A stretch of 14,305 nucleotides of DNA, taken from the NCBI GenBank assembly GCA_949286445.1, contig CASECL010000138.1, positions 1 to 14,305 of the forward strand, in the 5' to 3' direction. The stretch is from an uncultured bacterium. GTDB taxonomy: Bacteria > Verrucomicrobiota > Lentisphaeria > Victivallales > Victivallaceae. Positions 1-7,179 of the stretch are shown one piece after another. The number at the start of each line of letters is the position of its first letter. Position 1 is the stretch's first letter. The notes beneath the pieces are model-generated. The model was not told where the DNA came from. It saw nothing but the letters and a program-made list of their open reading frames with translations, and did not search any database. A program made the translations under genes and the position numbers.

Positions 1-126
1 GTCAATGAGGCGCATCAGGATCCGAATTTGCCGGTGGATCTGGAACTGCGCCGCAATATTGTTAAACGTCTGGCTGGAATACTGCGGGAACGTTATCTTA
101 AAGAAGTTAATATCCGGTTTGTCTGA
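1..126 (+). CDS. C-terminal end of an unidentified protein (5' truncated by window edge)
   Basis: Frame 1 is open from the first base and ends in TGA at 124-126, giving 41 residues that end in ...YLKEVNIRFV. The segment is charged and looks helical (RRNIVKRLAGILRERYLKE), with no membrane segment or recognisable motif. It is the only plausible plus-strand coding sequence in the window and runs toward the minus-strand polysaccharide operon, so it marks a convergent boundary. The codons resemble normal coding use and the reading frame is uninterrupted, but 41 residues are too few to name a family. No strong plus-strand terminator follows; only a small AT-rich inverted repeat (AATATC/GATATT, 127-141) lies directly after the stop. 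Confidence 0.55.
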   Translation, partial: VNEAHQDPNLPVDLELRRNIVKRLAGILRERYLKEVNIRFV

Positions 127-270
127 AATATCCCTGATATTACATATATACGGCAGTTACTATCAACCACAAACCGATTATTAATGGATTGAAACACGTC
201 TTTATAAGAGCAAATTGGAAATTCTCCATTGTCAGAAAAAACATGGTGTTGAGCTTGATTTCACCACTGA

Positions 271-301
271 AACAAAAAAGCCGACCAGAAGACCGTCCGG
301 C
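271..301 (-). terminator. Putative Rho-independent terminator without an obvious gene
   Basis: On the minus strand the arms GCCGGAC (301-295) and GTCGGC (285-280) pair with one bulged base around a 9-base loop, followed directly by TTTTTTGTT (279-271). This is a good intrinsic terminator shape. It lies about 340 bases beyond the end of the last operon gene and after another, stronger terminator. It may be a back-up terminator, or the end of a small untranslated minus-strand transcript starting in 302-560. It is not oriented to stop the plus-strand gene ending at 126. Confidence 0.45.
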
Positions 302-560
302 GGAGAAGTAAAATAATCCCCGCTCATTTTGTTGCTTTCCAGAACTTTTCTTTCTCCCGCAAAACAACGGCTTTTCAAATCACCGCAAGATGAGCAATTT
401 TTCATCATTAAAAAATCTGCGAGTGATACTTTAAATTTCAGGTAGATTTTCTAATTCCGGAAACCAGGTTGATCACTTCCAAAAATCAAAATATGCACAA
501 ATTTACTGGTGTCATCTATGATGCAGTTAAAATATGATTTTTTTATCATAATATACCTAT

Positions 561-606
561 AAAAAAACAGGACTCCGGAAGGTAAGTTAAACTCTATCCG
601 GAGTCC
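561..606 (-). terminator. Rho-independent terminator of the polysaccharide operon
   Basis: Read on the minus strand, GGACTCCGGA (606-597) pairs perfectly over 10 bases with TCCGGAGTCC (579-570) around a 17-base loop. TG and seven T residues (567-561) follow. It begins 31 bases after the TAG stop of the nucleotidyltransferase gene, the expected place for the 3' end of its transcript. Confidence 0.88.
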
Positions 607-637
607 AGTGTGTTGCTTTCCTTAAATATGCAACTGA

Positions 638-1756
638 CTATTCATTATCTGTCTGCAATAATTTTTCAATTTTTTTCAGTTCAGTCATTCTGTTTAATAA
701 AGCTTCATCTTTTATACCGTGACGGTATTTCCACATCGCAGAAAGTTTCTTCCGGGAAATCTGCCAGTAACCTGCCAGTAATTTGAGATAGTTTCCCCTC
801 GGATTGCCGGTCTGCAGCCGGATCGAACTTGGTTTAATCCCATGTATCCGCTGTAAAATCCAGTCCCGGGAAAAACGGTCTTCAGAGCCCATAACCATTT
901 CTGCAGCATGTTCTTTCTGCTCGAAATCAGAAATAAGTATATTGCGGAATACAGATAATTCTTCATCAGAATATCTGTAAGTGAACTTGTAGTCCGGAAA
1001 AAATTCTGCAAATGAAGCAAAAAATAAATTGAGCGGCGATAAATGATATTGTCTGGCCAATGAGTCTGAAAGTTCAAAATCCGGTTTGCCTTCCTTTTTC
1101 AACAGGAAAAAGATGTCGGTCAGTAATTTTATGCCGCCCTGCCATTGATGCTTGCGGCAATGATGAAACAATATGAGTAAATTCAGCTCCAGCGGCAAAC
1201 GGTAACAATATTCATCAAGCGGAATAAACAGATCCCACATCGCTTTCGTGTCCGCCGGACTGATATGCGGTAAATTAAAATGCAGTTCAAGTGCCACATC
1301 CTGCCGTTTCATCATCGCATAATGGTGCTCATTACTGTATTGATAAGGCACTTTCCAGCCATCATTTTTCAAAATTTTCAACGCCTTTTCAACCTCCTGC
1401 TCCGGTACAAGTATATCCAGATCACATTTGGGACGCAGTGCTCCGGCTGGATAGATGCGCCATGTCAGATCAGCTCCTTTGATCGGGCAGAAACGGATCT
1501 GGTTTTCAGCAAGTACCCTGCATATTCTTTTGAAAGAAATTTCCTGTTTAAAGTCAAGGGTGGCCTGCTGCTGATAAAATGCTTTTGCCTGTATCTTCTC
1601 CTTTTCTGACAGCCGGGCGAAATCAAAATAATATAACCAGGCAATCAAATCATATTTCTGCAAAGTATCAAAAGGCACATATATATTCTCTCCGGTGCCA
1701 AGACACCAGTGGTGTAATTTTCTGACCAATGCAGTTTTTTCTGAAAGTTGTGTCAT
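638..1756 (-). CDS. Nucleotidyltransferase family protein (PF14907-like)
   Basis: The 372-residue protein has the pattern of the uncharacterised nucleotidyltransferase family NTP_transf_5, often found in polysaccharide and peptide-modification clusters. The fold signature is visible in order: CPIKGAD (about 90-96), a YP...R segment (102-108), the acidic pair in DLDILV (112-117), which should bind metal, and a third acidic residue in LELHF (156-160). A helical part follows with a conserved-looking LFHHCRKHQW (196-205) and LLTDIFFLL. No signal peptide or membrane segment is seen, so it is probably cytoplasmic. The substrate is unknown; members may transfer a nucleotidyl group to a sugar, lipid or protein. 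The ATG at 1754-1756 has no clear ribosome binding site. It is the last gene before a strong terminator, separated from its upstream neighbour by 355 bases, so it may have its own promoter, though I see no convincing one. Confidence 0.8.
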   Translation of the reverse strand: MTQLSEKTALVRKLHHWCLGTGENIYVPFDTLQKYDLIAWLYYFDFARLSEKEKIQAKAFYQQQATLDFKQEISFKRICRVLAENQIRFCPIKGADLTWRIYPAGALRPKCDLDILVPEQEVEKALKILKNDGWKVPYQYSNEHHYAMMKRQDVALELHFNLPHISPADTKAMWDLFIPLDEYCYRLPLELNLLILFHHCRKHQWQGGIKLLTDIFFLLKKEGKPDFELSDSLARQYHLSPLNLFFASFAEFFPDYKFTYRYSDEELSVFRNILISDFEQKEHAAEMVMGSEDRFSRDWILQRIHGIKPSSIRLQTGNPRGNYLKLLAGYWQISRKKLSAMWKYRHGIKDEALLNRMTELKKIEKLLQTDNE

Positions 1757-2111
1757 TTCAGTCTGAATACAGATATTGTTTAAATAATCGATTGGAAAAC
1801 TAAGCTGGCTTTTCCCTGCGGCTGACGGCGTGTCGCAGAATGTTTCATACCTTTTTACCGGAAGTTCCTTCCCGTATCAGCTATCTTCCATGCACAGCAT
1901 CATCTCATAAAATGTGAACTCTATTCAAATATCGGAAAGAGAAATCAGCTCTCCCGGATTATGTTCTCCCACTGCTGTAAAAAATAACGGACGGGAGAAA
2001 AATATTTTTCTCCCTCGGCAACCGGCTGCCGTCTCTCGCCAATCATAGCAATTTACCAGCAATTTCCGGTTAAGGATATTGAAATATTCCGCCGCGGCGT
2101 CAAAAACAGTT
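1757..2111. other. 355-base intergenic region with palindromes
   Basis: No reading frame of note lies between the fused kinase gene and the nucleotidyltransferase gene. The right half holds a perfect 22-base palindrome (1993-2014) and, next to it, a short hairpin CGGCA/TGCCG (2016-2031). On the minus strand these lie about 80-120 bases after the stop codon of the kinase gene, and a T-rich stretch (1986-1979) follows a few bases after the palindrome. Together they could form a terminator or processing site. The left half, the leader of the nucleotidyltransferase gene, is AT-rich just before the start but has no clear -35/-10 pair. Confidence 0.55.
1993..2014. repeat. Perfect 22-base palindrome
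   Basis: GGGAGAAAAAT (1993-2003) is followed immediately by its exact reverse complement ATTTTTCTCCC (2004-2014). As RNA it would fold as an 8-base stem with an AT-rich loop; as DNA it is a symmetric site that a dimeric regulator could bind. The adjacent CGGCA/TGCCG hairpin (2016-2031) makes a transcript-end structure for the minus-strand kinase gene plausible. Confidence 0.6.
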
Positions 2112-3251
2112 TCAACTTAAATGACATGGCGAAACTTTGATGGCATTGGAAATCGGTTTCTCTGAAATCAGTATCCAGTAGCCTCCGCCCCCGCAGCCAG
2201 TTACCTTCCAGCCGCAGGCTGTATTTCGATATTCCTCAATCGCCGCAAGCATTTCCCGGGTCTGCATTGCCGGATACATGTCAATCTGCGCCTCAAAACA
2301 ACGCCGGGTCGCTTCTCCCCAGGCCTTGGTGTCACCGGCTTTAATTGCCTGCCAGCAGCATTCGGTGGCCTCGGCCAGTTTCCGGGCACTGTCGTAATTG
2401 ATATTGGTATTGCTCAGAACATCATAGCCATTGGGCCGCGGCGGCAAAGCCACCAGATAAAGATGTTCGGCAACATAATTTAATATGGCATCATCAGTGA
2501 TCGACTCAATGGAGATCGGCCAGTAACCGCTGTTATAATTCAGCTTATTTATTCCTGGCAGCAGCAGTCCAAGCTGATCCTGCGATCCGCTGATTGCTTT
2601 AGTTCCGGGAGGATTATCGACACAGAAGAGCAGTTTTGCCAGTTCTTCACGGTTGCCGGCAGGAATTTGCGTCTGCCACAATTCAATCGCTTTTTTGCGC
2701 GAACTTGTGGCCATTCCGCTTTTGTCATTGAATTCCATCGTCGGCTCAATCGACATTACGATCACCGGTCCCGGATAAATCGAATTCACACTCGGCTGAT
2801 CAAGCCAGCCGCCGCACAATTCCACCCGGTAGGGAATCCGGCACTCCTGACGCAATGCGGTGGTTGAACGGGCAGGCAGTCCTGTTTCCGGAATACGCTG
2901 GCTTACTACCAGCTCAATACCCAGCTCTTCGCATAACGCTTTCTTCTCCGGCGTGTAGCCATCGGTGTTGACAAAGAAAATATCCGGGCGGAGTTCGCGC
3001 ACCTCTTTCTCAAAATCCATTATTCCGCTGCCGGAACTGATCCAGGCATCCTTGACGCACCGCAATGCCTTGACCATGTAAAGCCTTTCTGCATTTTTAT
3101 TGATGGTATGGCGTCCCTTCAACTCAAAAATTGTCTGGTCGGACCCCAGTCCGACATACAGATCGCCAAGTCTGGCCGCCTCCTCAAAAAAGGCAACATG
3201 CCCGGAGTGAAGCATGTCGTAACAACCGGATACAAATACTTTTTTTCTCAT
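2112..3251 (-). CDS. Bifunctional cytidylyltransferase-like domain / GHMP sugar kinase
   Basis: The 379-residue protein has two enzymatic parts. Residues 1-133 form a nucleotidylyltransferase domain of the TagD/HldE C-terminal type: VSGCYDMLHSGH (7-18) carries the HxGH catalytic motif and RSTT (128-131) matches the second nucleotide-binding signature. Residues 138-365 form a GHMP kinase most like fucokinase or heptose kinase: motif 1 PYRVELCGGWLDQP (140-153), GMATSS (179-184) in the place of the phosphate-binding GLGTSS, GSQDQ (222-226), and motif 3 TGCGGGGYW (351-359). The kinase part is short, with only about 25-30 residues between motifs 1 and 2, so a segment common in the family is missing. 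It probably phosphorylates a sugar or polyol and activates it with CTP or ATP in the cytoplasm; the substrate is not deducible. A 163-base gap separates it from the upstream glycosyltransferase gene. Confidence 0.82.
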   Translation of the reverse strand: MRKKVFVSGCYDMLHSGHVAFFEEAARLGDLYVGLGSDQTIFELKGRHTINKNAERLYMVKALRCVKDAWISSGSGIMDFEKEVRELRPDIFFVNTDGYTPEKKALCEELGIELVVSQRIPETGLPARSTTALRQECRIPYRVELCGGWLDQPSVNSIYPGPVIVMSIEPTMEFNDKSGMATSSRKKAIELWQTQIPAGNREELAKLLFCVDNPPGTKAISGSQDQLGLLLPGINKLNYNSGYWPISIESITDDAILNYVAEHLYLVALPPRPNGYDVLSNTNINYDSARKLAEATECCWQAIKAGDTKAWGEATRRCFEAQIDMYPAMQTREMLAAIEEYRNTACGWKVTGCGGGGYWILISEKPISNAIKVSPCHLS

Positions 3252-3283
3252 GCAGAAATCACGCCTTTGAATAAAATAATTTA

Positions 3284-3313
3284 ATTATCAGTTTTGAATT
3301 CATTATCATACAA
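3284..3313 (-). promoter_or_regulatory. Weak candidate promoter for the kinase fusion gene
   Basis: On the minus strand GATAAT (3289-3284) resembles a -10 box. TTGTAT (3313-3308) lies 18 bases upstream and matches only the TTG of a sigma-70 -35 box. The pair sits about 35 bases before the ATG at 3251 in an AT-rich stretch. The 163-base gap makes a promoter plausible, but AT-rich DNA throws up such matches by chance. Confidence 0.2.
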
Positions 3314-3378
3314 AAAGGATAAATACCACACCACAGATGCAGTCAGACATGCAACCATACCGGTGAAACGGCTTTCGG

Positions 3379-3394
3379 TTCAGAAGCTTCTGAA
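3379..3394. repeat. Perfect 16-base palindrome
   Basis: TTCAGAAGCTTCTGAA is its own reverse complement. It begins 21 bases after the stop codon of the WbuB-like glycosyltransferase gene and about 130 bases before the start of the kinase fusion. It has no T-run behind it on either strand, so an operator or weak transcript-end hairpin is more likely than a standard terminator. Confidence 0.5.
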
Positions 3395-3414
3395 TTCATC
3401 CGGCAATAGGCTGA

Positions 3415-4605
3415 TTATTTACCGTTTGCCAGGAGATTTTTCCAGCCGCCAATTACGGCCGCTTTGGAAAAATGCTCATTGTAAGTTTTGAATGACTGCT
3501 GCTGAAGCTGCCGCAAAAGCTCCGGATTTTTCAGAAGTTCTTCCAATACCCCGGAAGTTTTTTCATCCAACTCAAATCCAATCCCATATTCCCGGCACCA
3601 GTCGGCAATATCGCTGTCCGCCGCGCCGGAAAAAAGCACCGGCCGTCCAATTGCCAAAGCACCAAAAAACTTTGACGGTATCACTATCCCCTCCCAGCCG
3701 GGACGCTGAGAAATCATGTGAATATCTGCTGCGGCAAGCCGTTCCTCCAATTCAGCTTCGGAGGCGAAACCGGCAAGCCGGATATTGGTGTCTTCCGGGG
3801 TAATTTGAGCCGTCTGCTCCTGATATTGATTTCCATACCCGGCAAAACAGAATGCCGCATCAATGCCAAGTCGCCGGCATTTGCGGGCCAGGTCGATGAA
3901 TGGTGTTATATCATGTGCGTAACCGACAGTACCGGAGTAAAGCAGCCCGATTCCAGCCTTGCCGAAGAACTTCTCCCGGACTGCAGGTGAAGCCGGCGGC
4001 GGGGATTCCGGCTCTGCCAGTGCCCATGGCGTCAATGTGGACGCTGCGGCACGGTGATGGTATTTTTGCAGAAGTTTCCGCATGCATGGCCCAATGTCAA
4101 CCATGTCATCCACAGCGCGATACGCCACGGGAATAAACGGTTTGGTCAGACTGGCGAGCAACTTCATCCAGCGGGGGCAATTAACCAGGATCGCTTCAGG
4201 ATAAATGTCAAACGCCCAGTGTATCAGCCGGATTTTCCGGTTCATCAGCCGCATAAATGGAAACATCATATAGGCAAACTGCGGATCCGTGCCGATAATA
4301 ACCGCATCAAAGTCCTTACGCCGTCTCCAGAAAGCAGATAACCACTTAATTTGAAGAATTGCGGAATTGAACAGACGGCCGAAATTGCTCCCCTGAGAAA
4401 AATTCAGCCGGGAAAAACGCCGTATCTCAACTCCGTTCCAAACCTCTTGCGGCGGCAGTTTTTCATCCGACCTTATCAGTCTGTTGCCGGTAAATACCGT
4501 TACCGAATTACCGTCACGTGCCAGTTCCTCCGCAAGATCAGAAAACAAGCGGGCACTGATAACCGGATCCGGATGAAAAAAGTGATATAGCAGCAATATT
4601 TTCAT
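3415..4605 (-). CDS. Glycosyltransferase family 4, WbuB-like
   Basis: The 396-residue protein is a GT-B fold retaining glycosyltransferase. The N-terminal acceptor half opens with MKILLLYHFFHPDP (1-14) and the SARLFSDLAEELARDGNSVTVFTG pattern (17-40) typical of WbuB-like enzymes, and has HWAFDIYPEA (129-138), related to the WxxDLWPE motif of that group. The C-terminal donor half has YSGTVGYAHD (223-232), CFAGYGNQ (253-260), and the E305/PSKFFG (310-315) region followed by LAIGRPVLF, the nucleotide-sugar binding part. No transmembrane segment is evident; it should act at the inner face of the membrane, extending the lipid-linked repeat unit. Its ATG lies 2 bases after the TAA of the upstream GT2 gene, so the two are co-translated; no ribosome binding site is seen. 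The sugar is not predictable. Confidence 0.9.
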   Translation of the reverse strand: MKILLLYHFFHPDPVISARLFSDLAEELARDGNSVTVFTGNRLIRSDEKLPPQEVWNGVEIRRFSRLNFSQGSNFGRLFNSAILQIKWLSAFWRRRKDFDAVIIGTDPQFAYMMFPFMRLMNRKIRLIHWAFDIYPEAILVNCPRWMKLLASLTKPFIPVAYRAVDDMVDIGPCMRKLLQKYHHRAAASTLTPWALAEPESPPPASPAVREKFFGKAGIGLLYSGTVGYAHDITPFIDLARKCRRLGIDAAFCFAGYGNQYQEQTAQITPEDTNIRLAGFASEAELEERLAAADIHMISQRPGWEGIVIPSKFFGALAIGRPVLFSGAADSDIADWCREYGIGFELDEKTSGVLEELLKNPELLRQLQQQSFKTYNEHFSKAAVIGGWKNLLANGK

Positions 4606-4607
4606 GG

Positions 4608-5444
4608 TTAAAGTTTTTTTCCGTCTTTTTCCCGATTCCGTTCCAAAATCTTCAGATCAATCATGTATTCATAAATGGAGCGGAGCAGTGAATAATGAAA
4701 TCCGGCGGCCCCATCCAGAAAACCAAGTTTGCAAATGTAAAGCATGAAAAACATCCAAAGCGGCCGTCCCGGCACCCGGTAAAGCAATTGTTTGAGATTT
4801 TTTCTCTGCTGAATCCGGTCCCCCCAGATCAAGTCGTGCCAGCAAACAGCATGGGACCGTTCCTCCATCAGCCGTATCGCTTCCATATCAGAATAACGGT
4901 TGTGCCGGGCAAACCACCAGCTTACGCCGTTACTGAATGGATAATGCAGAAAACGTTCCCCAGGCAGGTAAACTTTCCGGCCGGAACAATGATATTCCTC
5001 ATTGATGTCGCGGGAAATCGTCACTTGCCCGACTCTCAATAGGCGTCCAGTCCAGGTCCCGGAACCGATATTATGCTTAAGCCAGCGTCCCATGAAAATA
5101 TCTTTCCGCTGAAAGTGAAACATTGAACAATCCGCATTTTCCGGCGCAGAGATTGCCGCAATTATTTCACCGCCCAGAGTTTTCTCCCAGCGTTCGTCGG
5201 CATCCACCATCAATACCCATTCGCCGGGATATTCGACCGTTTGCAATGCCGCGTTGCGCTGGGCGGCATAATTGTCAAATTTCCGCTGAAATATCCTCGC
5301 TCCCTCGCCACGTGCGAGCTCGACAGTGCGGTCAGTACTGAAAGAGTCAAAAACTACAATGTCAGAACACCATGTACGCAATGTGCGGATACATTCGACA
5401 ATATTACGCTCCTCATTGAGCGTAAGAATAACAGCAGAGATCAT
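4608..5444 (-). CDS. Glycosyltransferase family 2, WaaE/KdtX-like
   Basis: The 278-residue protein is a GT-A fold inverting glycosyltransferase. It shows the nucleotide-binding start SAVILTLNEERNI (3-15), DSFSTDRT (33-40), QRNAAL (62-67) and the metal-binding DADER (81-85). The later RKDIFMGRWLKHN (113-125) and the C-terminal GFLDGAAGFHYSLL (241-254) are characteristic of the WaaE branch, whose studied members add beta-glucose to heptose I of LPS core. Length matches that family (about 260-290). The acceptor here is not known, so the LPS-core link is only a hint. It starts 8 bases after the acetyltransferase gene and ends 2 bases before the next glycosyltransferase gene, within the tight part of the operon. 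Confidence 0.92.
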   Translation of the reverse strand: MISAVILTLNEERNIVECIRTLRTWCSDIVVFDSFSTDRTVELARGEGARIFQRKFDNYAAQRNAALQTVEYPGEWVLMVDADERWEKTLGGEIIAAISAPENADCSMFHFQRKDIFMGRWLKHNIGSGTWTGRLLRVGQVTISRDINEEYHCSGRKVYLPGERFLHYPFSNGVSWWFARHNRYSDMEAIRLMEERSHAVCWHDLIWGDRIQQRKNLKQLLYRVPGRPLWMFFMLYICKLGFLDGAAGFHYSLLRSIYEYMIDLKILERNREKDGKKL

Positions 5445-5452
5445 AGTTGAAT

Positions 5453-6007
5453 TTATTCAGACAGTTTCCGTTTTTTTATGAAATGAGCCGGATTGCCGCC
5501 CACAACAGTCCACGGTTCCACATCTTTGAAGACACAGGCCCGGGCTCCGATTACCGCGCCTTCTCCGATCGTAACCCCCATGCCCACAAACGCGTCAGCC
5601 GCCACCCAGGCTTGCGGAAGTATCCGGATTGGAGATGTGATCAATGCCATGCCCCCGTCGGTAATATCGTGCGACGCGGTGCATAAATGTGAATATTGGG
5701 ATACCGTACAATGAGCCCCTATTGAAATCAAGGTCGGATTATACAGCCTTGCGTGCGGAGCAACAGCCACATATTCTCCCAATTGCAGGTTCTTCGGAGA
5801 CCATATTTCAGCCGAAGCATACACTTGACAACCTCTGCCTATCTCCGCCCCGAAACAGCGCAGTACAAAAATTCTCCACCGTGAAAATAGACGCCCCGGG
5901 AAAATACGGAAAAAACAATAATACCCGATCAGCCAGACCATGCGGTATATTTTATTGCTCAATGGAAGATGATTCCGGTATTTTGTTATTTTCATCTGTT
6001 CCGCCAT
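5453..6007 (-). CDS. WcaF-like O-acetyltransferase (left-handed beta-helix)
   Basis: I place the start at the ATG 6007-6005, which overlaps the TAA of the upstream gene (TAATG) and is preceded by GAGGA about 7 bases away. The in-frame ATG at 6037 would add 10 unconserved-looking residues inside the upstream gene and has no such site. The resulting 184 residues match the colanic-acid acetyltransferase WcaF family in length. An N-terminal amphipathic part is followed by hexapeptide repeats (about 50-172: GAEIGRGCQV, AVAPHARL, ISIGAHCTV, VTIGEGAVIGARACV) and the PWTVVGGNPAHFI end typical of xenobiotic/NodL-type acetyltransferases. H113 in TASHD is the likely catalytic histidine. It would form a trimer and use acetyl-CoA to O-acetylate a sugar of the repeat unit. 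The overlap implies translational coupling with the Fe-S protein gene. Confidence 0.88.
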   Translation of the reverse strand: MAEQMKITKYRNHLPLSNKIYRMVWLIGYYCFFRIFPGRLFSRWRIFVLRCFGAEIGRGCQVYASAEIWSPKNLQLGEYVAVAPHARLYNPTLISIGAHCTVSQYSHLCTASHDITDGGMALITSPIRILPQAWVAADAFVGMGVTIGEGAVIGARACVFKDVEPWTVVGGNPAHFIKKRKLSE

Positions 6008-7176
6008 TACATATTCCTCAGTATGTTTAAGATCCACTCCGGCAAATATTCCCTCGCCATTAACTTCACCCGGCTTTTGAACGGAATTTTAATTAATGGC
6101 AAAACCGCACCCCAGGAGTCGTTGACTCTCTGATAGAAATTGTCCCGTTGAACCGGACGCACAGTTTTGACCGGACACCGGTTGTCCCAGTCCGCAGGAT
6201 AAAGTTCAAGACCGGGTCCCATTTCAGCCAGAAAATCTCTCCCCCTTGCAGTATTCACCTCTATACGGGATATGCCATAATGAATGTCATGTCCGGAGAA
6301 AATGCCTTTTTTCTCAATCCCCCAGTAATCTGCCAGCGTAATATCAGCATGCGATTTACAGTCAAAAGGACACTTGTAGCAGCTTTCTCGCAGCATCAAG
6401 TTCAAGTAATACGCCTGACAATAGGAATCCAGTTTTTTCCCGCGAAGCAATACCTTTCTGCCATTTACCGCACAACTGCGCAAACTGTTTTTCCAGCCTT
6501 TTTCCTTGTTCCGGAATTGGAAATCGGAAAGGCTGCCGCCCAGAACTTCTGATAACCAGTCTTTATAACGCCGCCACGCCAGATTTGAGGGTACGCCATG
6601 ACAGATCAGGTCACAGGTATAAAGCCTTTCACTATTGGTACGATGCTGAAAATAAGCCTGAACTCCCGCTGTCTGACACGGCGTGCCGGAAAAAAATACC
6701 AGTTTGCCGGAATTCAAATGTTTTTCAATCTCAAAATAGACATTTCCCATCCTGCCCTGGACATATTTTGACTTCTTAAGTCCTTCAAGTTCCCCCGCAT
6801 CAGCCGCCTCCCGGCAAACCACATTATCATAATTGCGGTCAAATCCGCTGCCGAATACCACTCCGCCATGGGCAATAACTGCCTCTGCGATGGCGGCAAA
6901 AGCTCCGCCGGATGTGCTTTGGCCGCGCTTCTTGATATCCCGGTGAAAAGCGGCATACAGCAAAGGCGGTTTCTTTTCTGCATTTTCCTCCGGAGCTGCT
7001 GCGGCGGCTGGACAAATCCGGAGGCACAGGCCGCAGTTGATGCAACGCTCGGCATTTACTGCCGGAATTAAAAATCCTTCTTTATCTCCCGCCATTTCAA
7101 TGCATTTTAATCTGCATACTGCGGCACACGCTCCGCACCCGGTGCACAATGAAGATGTCAATATTGATTCAATCAT
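6007..7176 (-). CDS. Fe-S protein, F420 hydrogenase/dehydrogenase beta-subunit family, polysaccharide-cluster type
   Basis: The 389-residue protein begins with a two-cluster ferredoxin domain: C11, C14, C17, C21 and C45, C48, C51, C55, each set in CxxCxxCxxxC spacing. C21 is followed by Arg, not the usual Pro, and an extra C25 follows. The rest matches the FrhB/FdhB-type domain: STSGGAFAAIAEA, SKYVQG, SGTPCQTAG, DLICHGVPS, then CYKCPFDCKSHADITLADYWGI, with more cysteines. FrhB proteins transfer electrons between Fe-S clusters, FAD and F420; the polysaccharide-locus members have no established reaction. The gene follows the pyruvyl transferase gene after 3 bases with AAGGA six bases before its ATG. 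This pairing recurs in capsule loci of anaerobes, so the two products probably act together. Confidence 0.88.
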   Translation of the reverse strand: MIESILTSSLCTGCGACAAVCRLKCIEMAGDKEGFLIPAVNAERCINCGLCLRICPAAAAAPEENAEKKPPLLYAAFHRDIKKRGQSTSGGAFAAIAEAVIAHGGVVFGSGFDRNYDNVVCREAADAGELEGLKKSKYVQGRMGNVYFEIEKHLNSGKLVFFSGTPCQTAGVQAYFQHRTNSERLYTCDLICHGVPSNLAWRRYKDWLSEVLGGSLSDFQFRNKEKGWKNSLRSCAVNGRKVLLRGKKLDSYCQAYYLNLMLRESCYKCPFDCKSHADITLADYWGIEKKGIFSGHDIHYGISRIEVNTARGRDFLAEMGPGLELYPADWDNRCPVKTVRPVQRDNFYQRVNDSWGAVLPLIKIPFKSRVKLMAREYLPEWILNILRNM

Positions 7177-7179
7177 ATA

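Larger units (their letters stand above)
127..637. other. 511-base convergent intergenic region
   Basis: The region is AT-rich and lies between the ends of two convergent genes. It contains two hairpins in minus-strand terminator orientation (271-301 and 561-606) and a small all-AT hairpin with a T6 loop (533-550, TATGAT/ATCATA). An 11-base direct repeat, TGTTGCTTTCC, occurs at 330-340 and 611-621, each copy lying just upstream (in minus-strand sense) of one of the terminator-like hairpins. A 58-codon minus-strand reading frame (408-232) exists but has no ribosome binding site and is cut by the 271-301 hairpin, so I do not call it as a gene. Confidence 0.6.

Noticed and set aside
127..141. 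AATATC/GATATT inverted repeat right after the plus-strand stop as a terminator
   Set aside because: The stem is six mostly A-T pairs with a 3-base loop and has no T-run after it, too weak for an intrinsic terminator.
140..367. 75-residue minus-strand reading frame
   Set aside because: It has a low-complexity Ser/Gly/Phe start, no ribosome binding site, and runs through the 271-301 terminator-like hairpin in a different frame from the 58-codon frame; nothing supports translation.
232..408. 58-codon minus-strand reading frame with CSSC and a further Cys
   Set aside because: There is no ribosome binding site, its second half crosses a terminator-like hairpin, and no family resemblance is visible; kept only as an option in the junction finding.
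6008..6037. N-terminal extension of the acetyltransferase starting at ATG 6037 (MDLKHTEEYV...)
   Set aside because: It lies wholly inside the upstream gene's C-terminus and has no ribosome binding site, whereas the ATG at 6007 has GAGGA at good spacing and a TAATG stop-start overlap.
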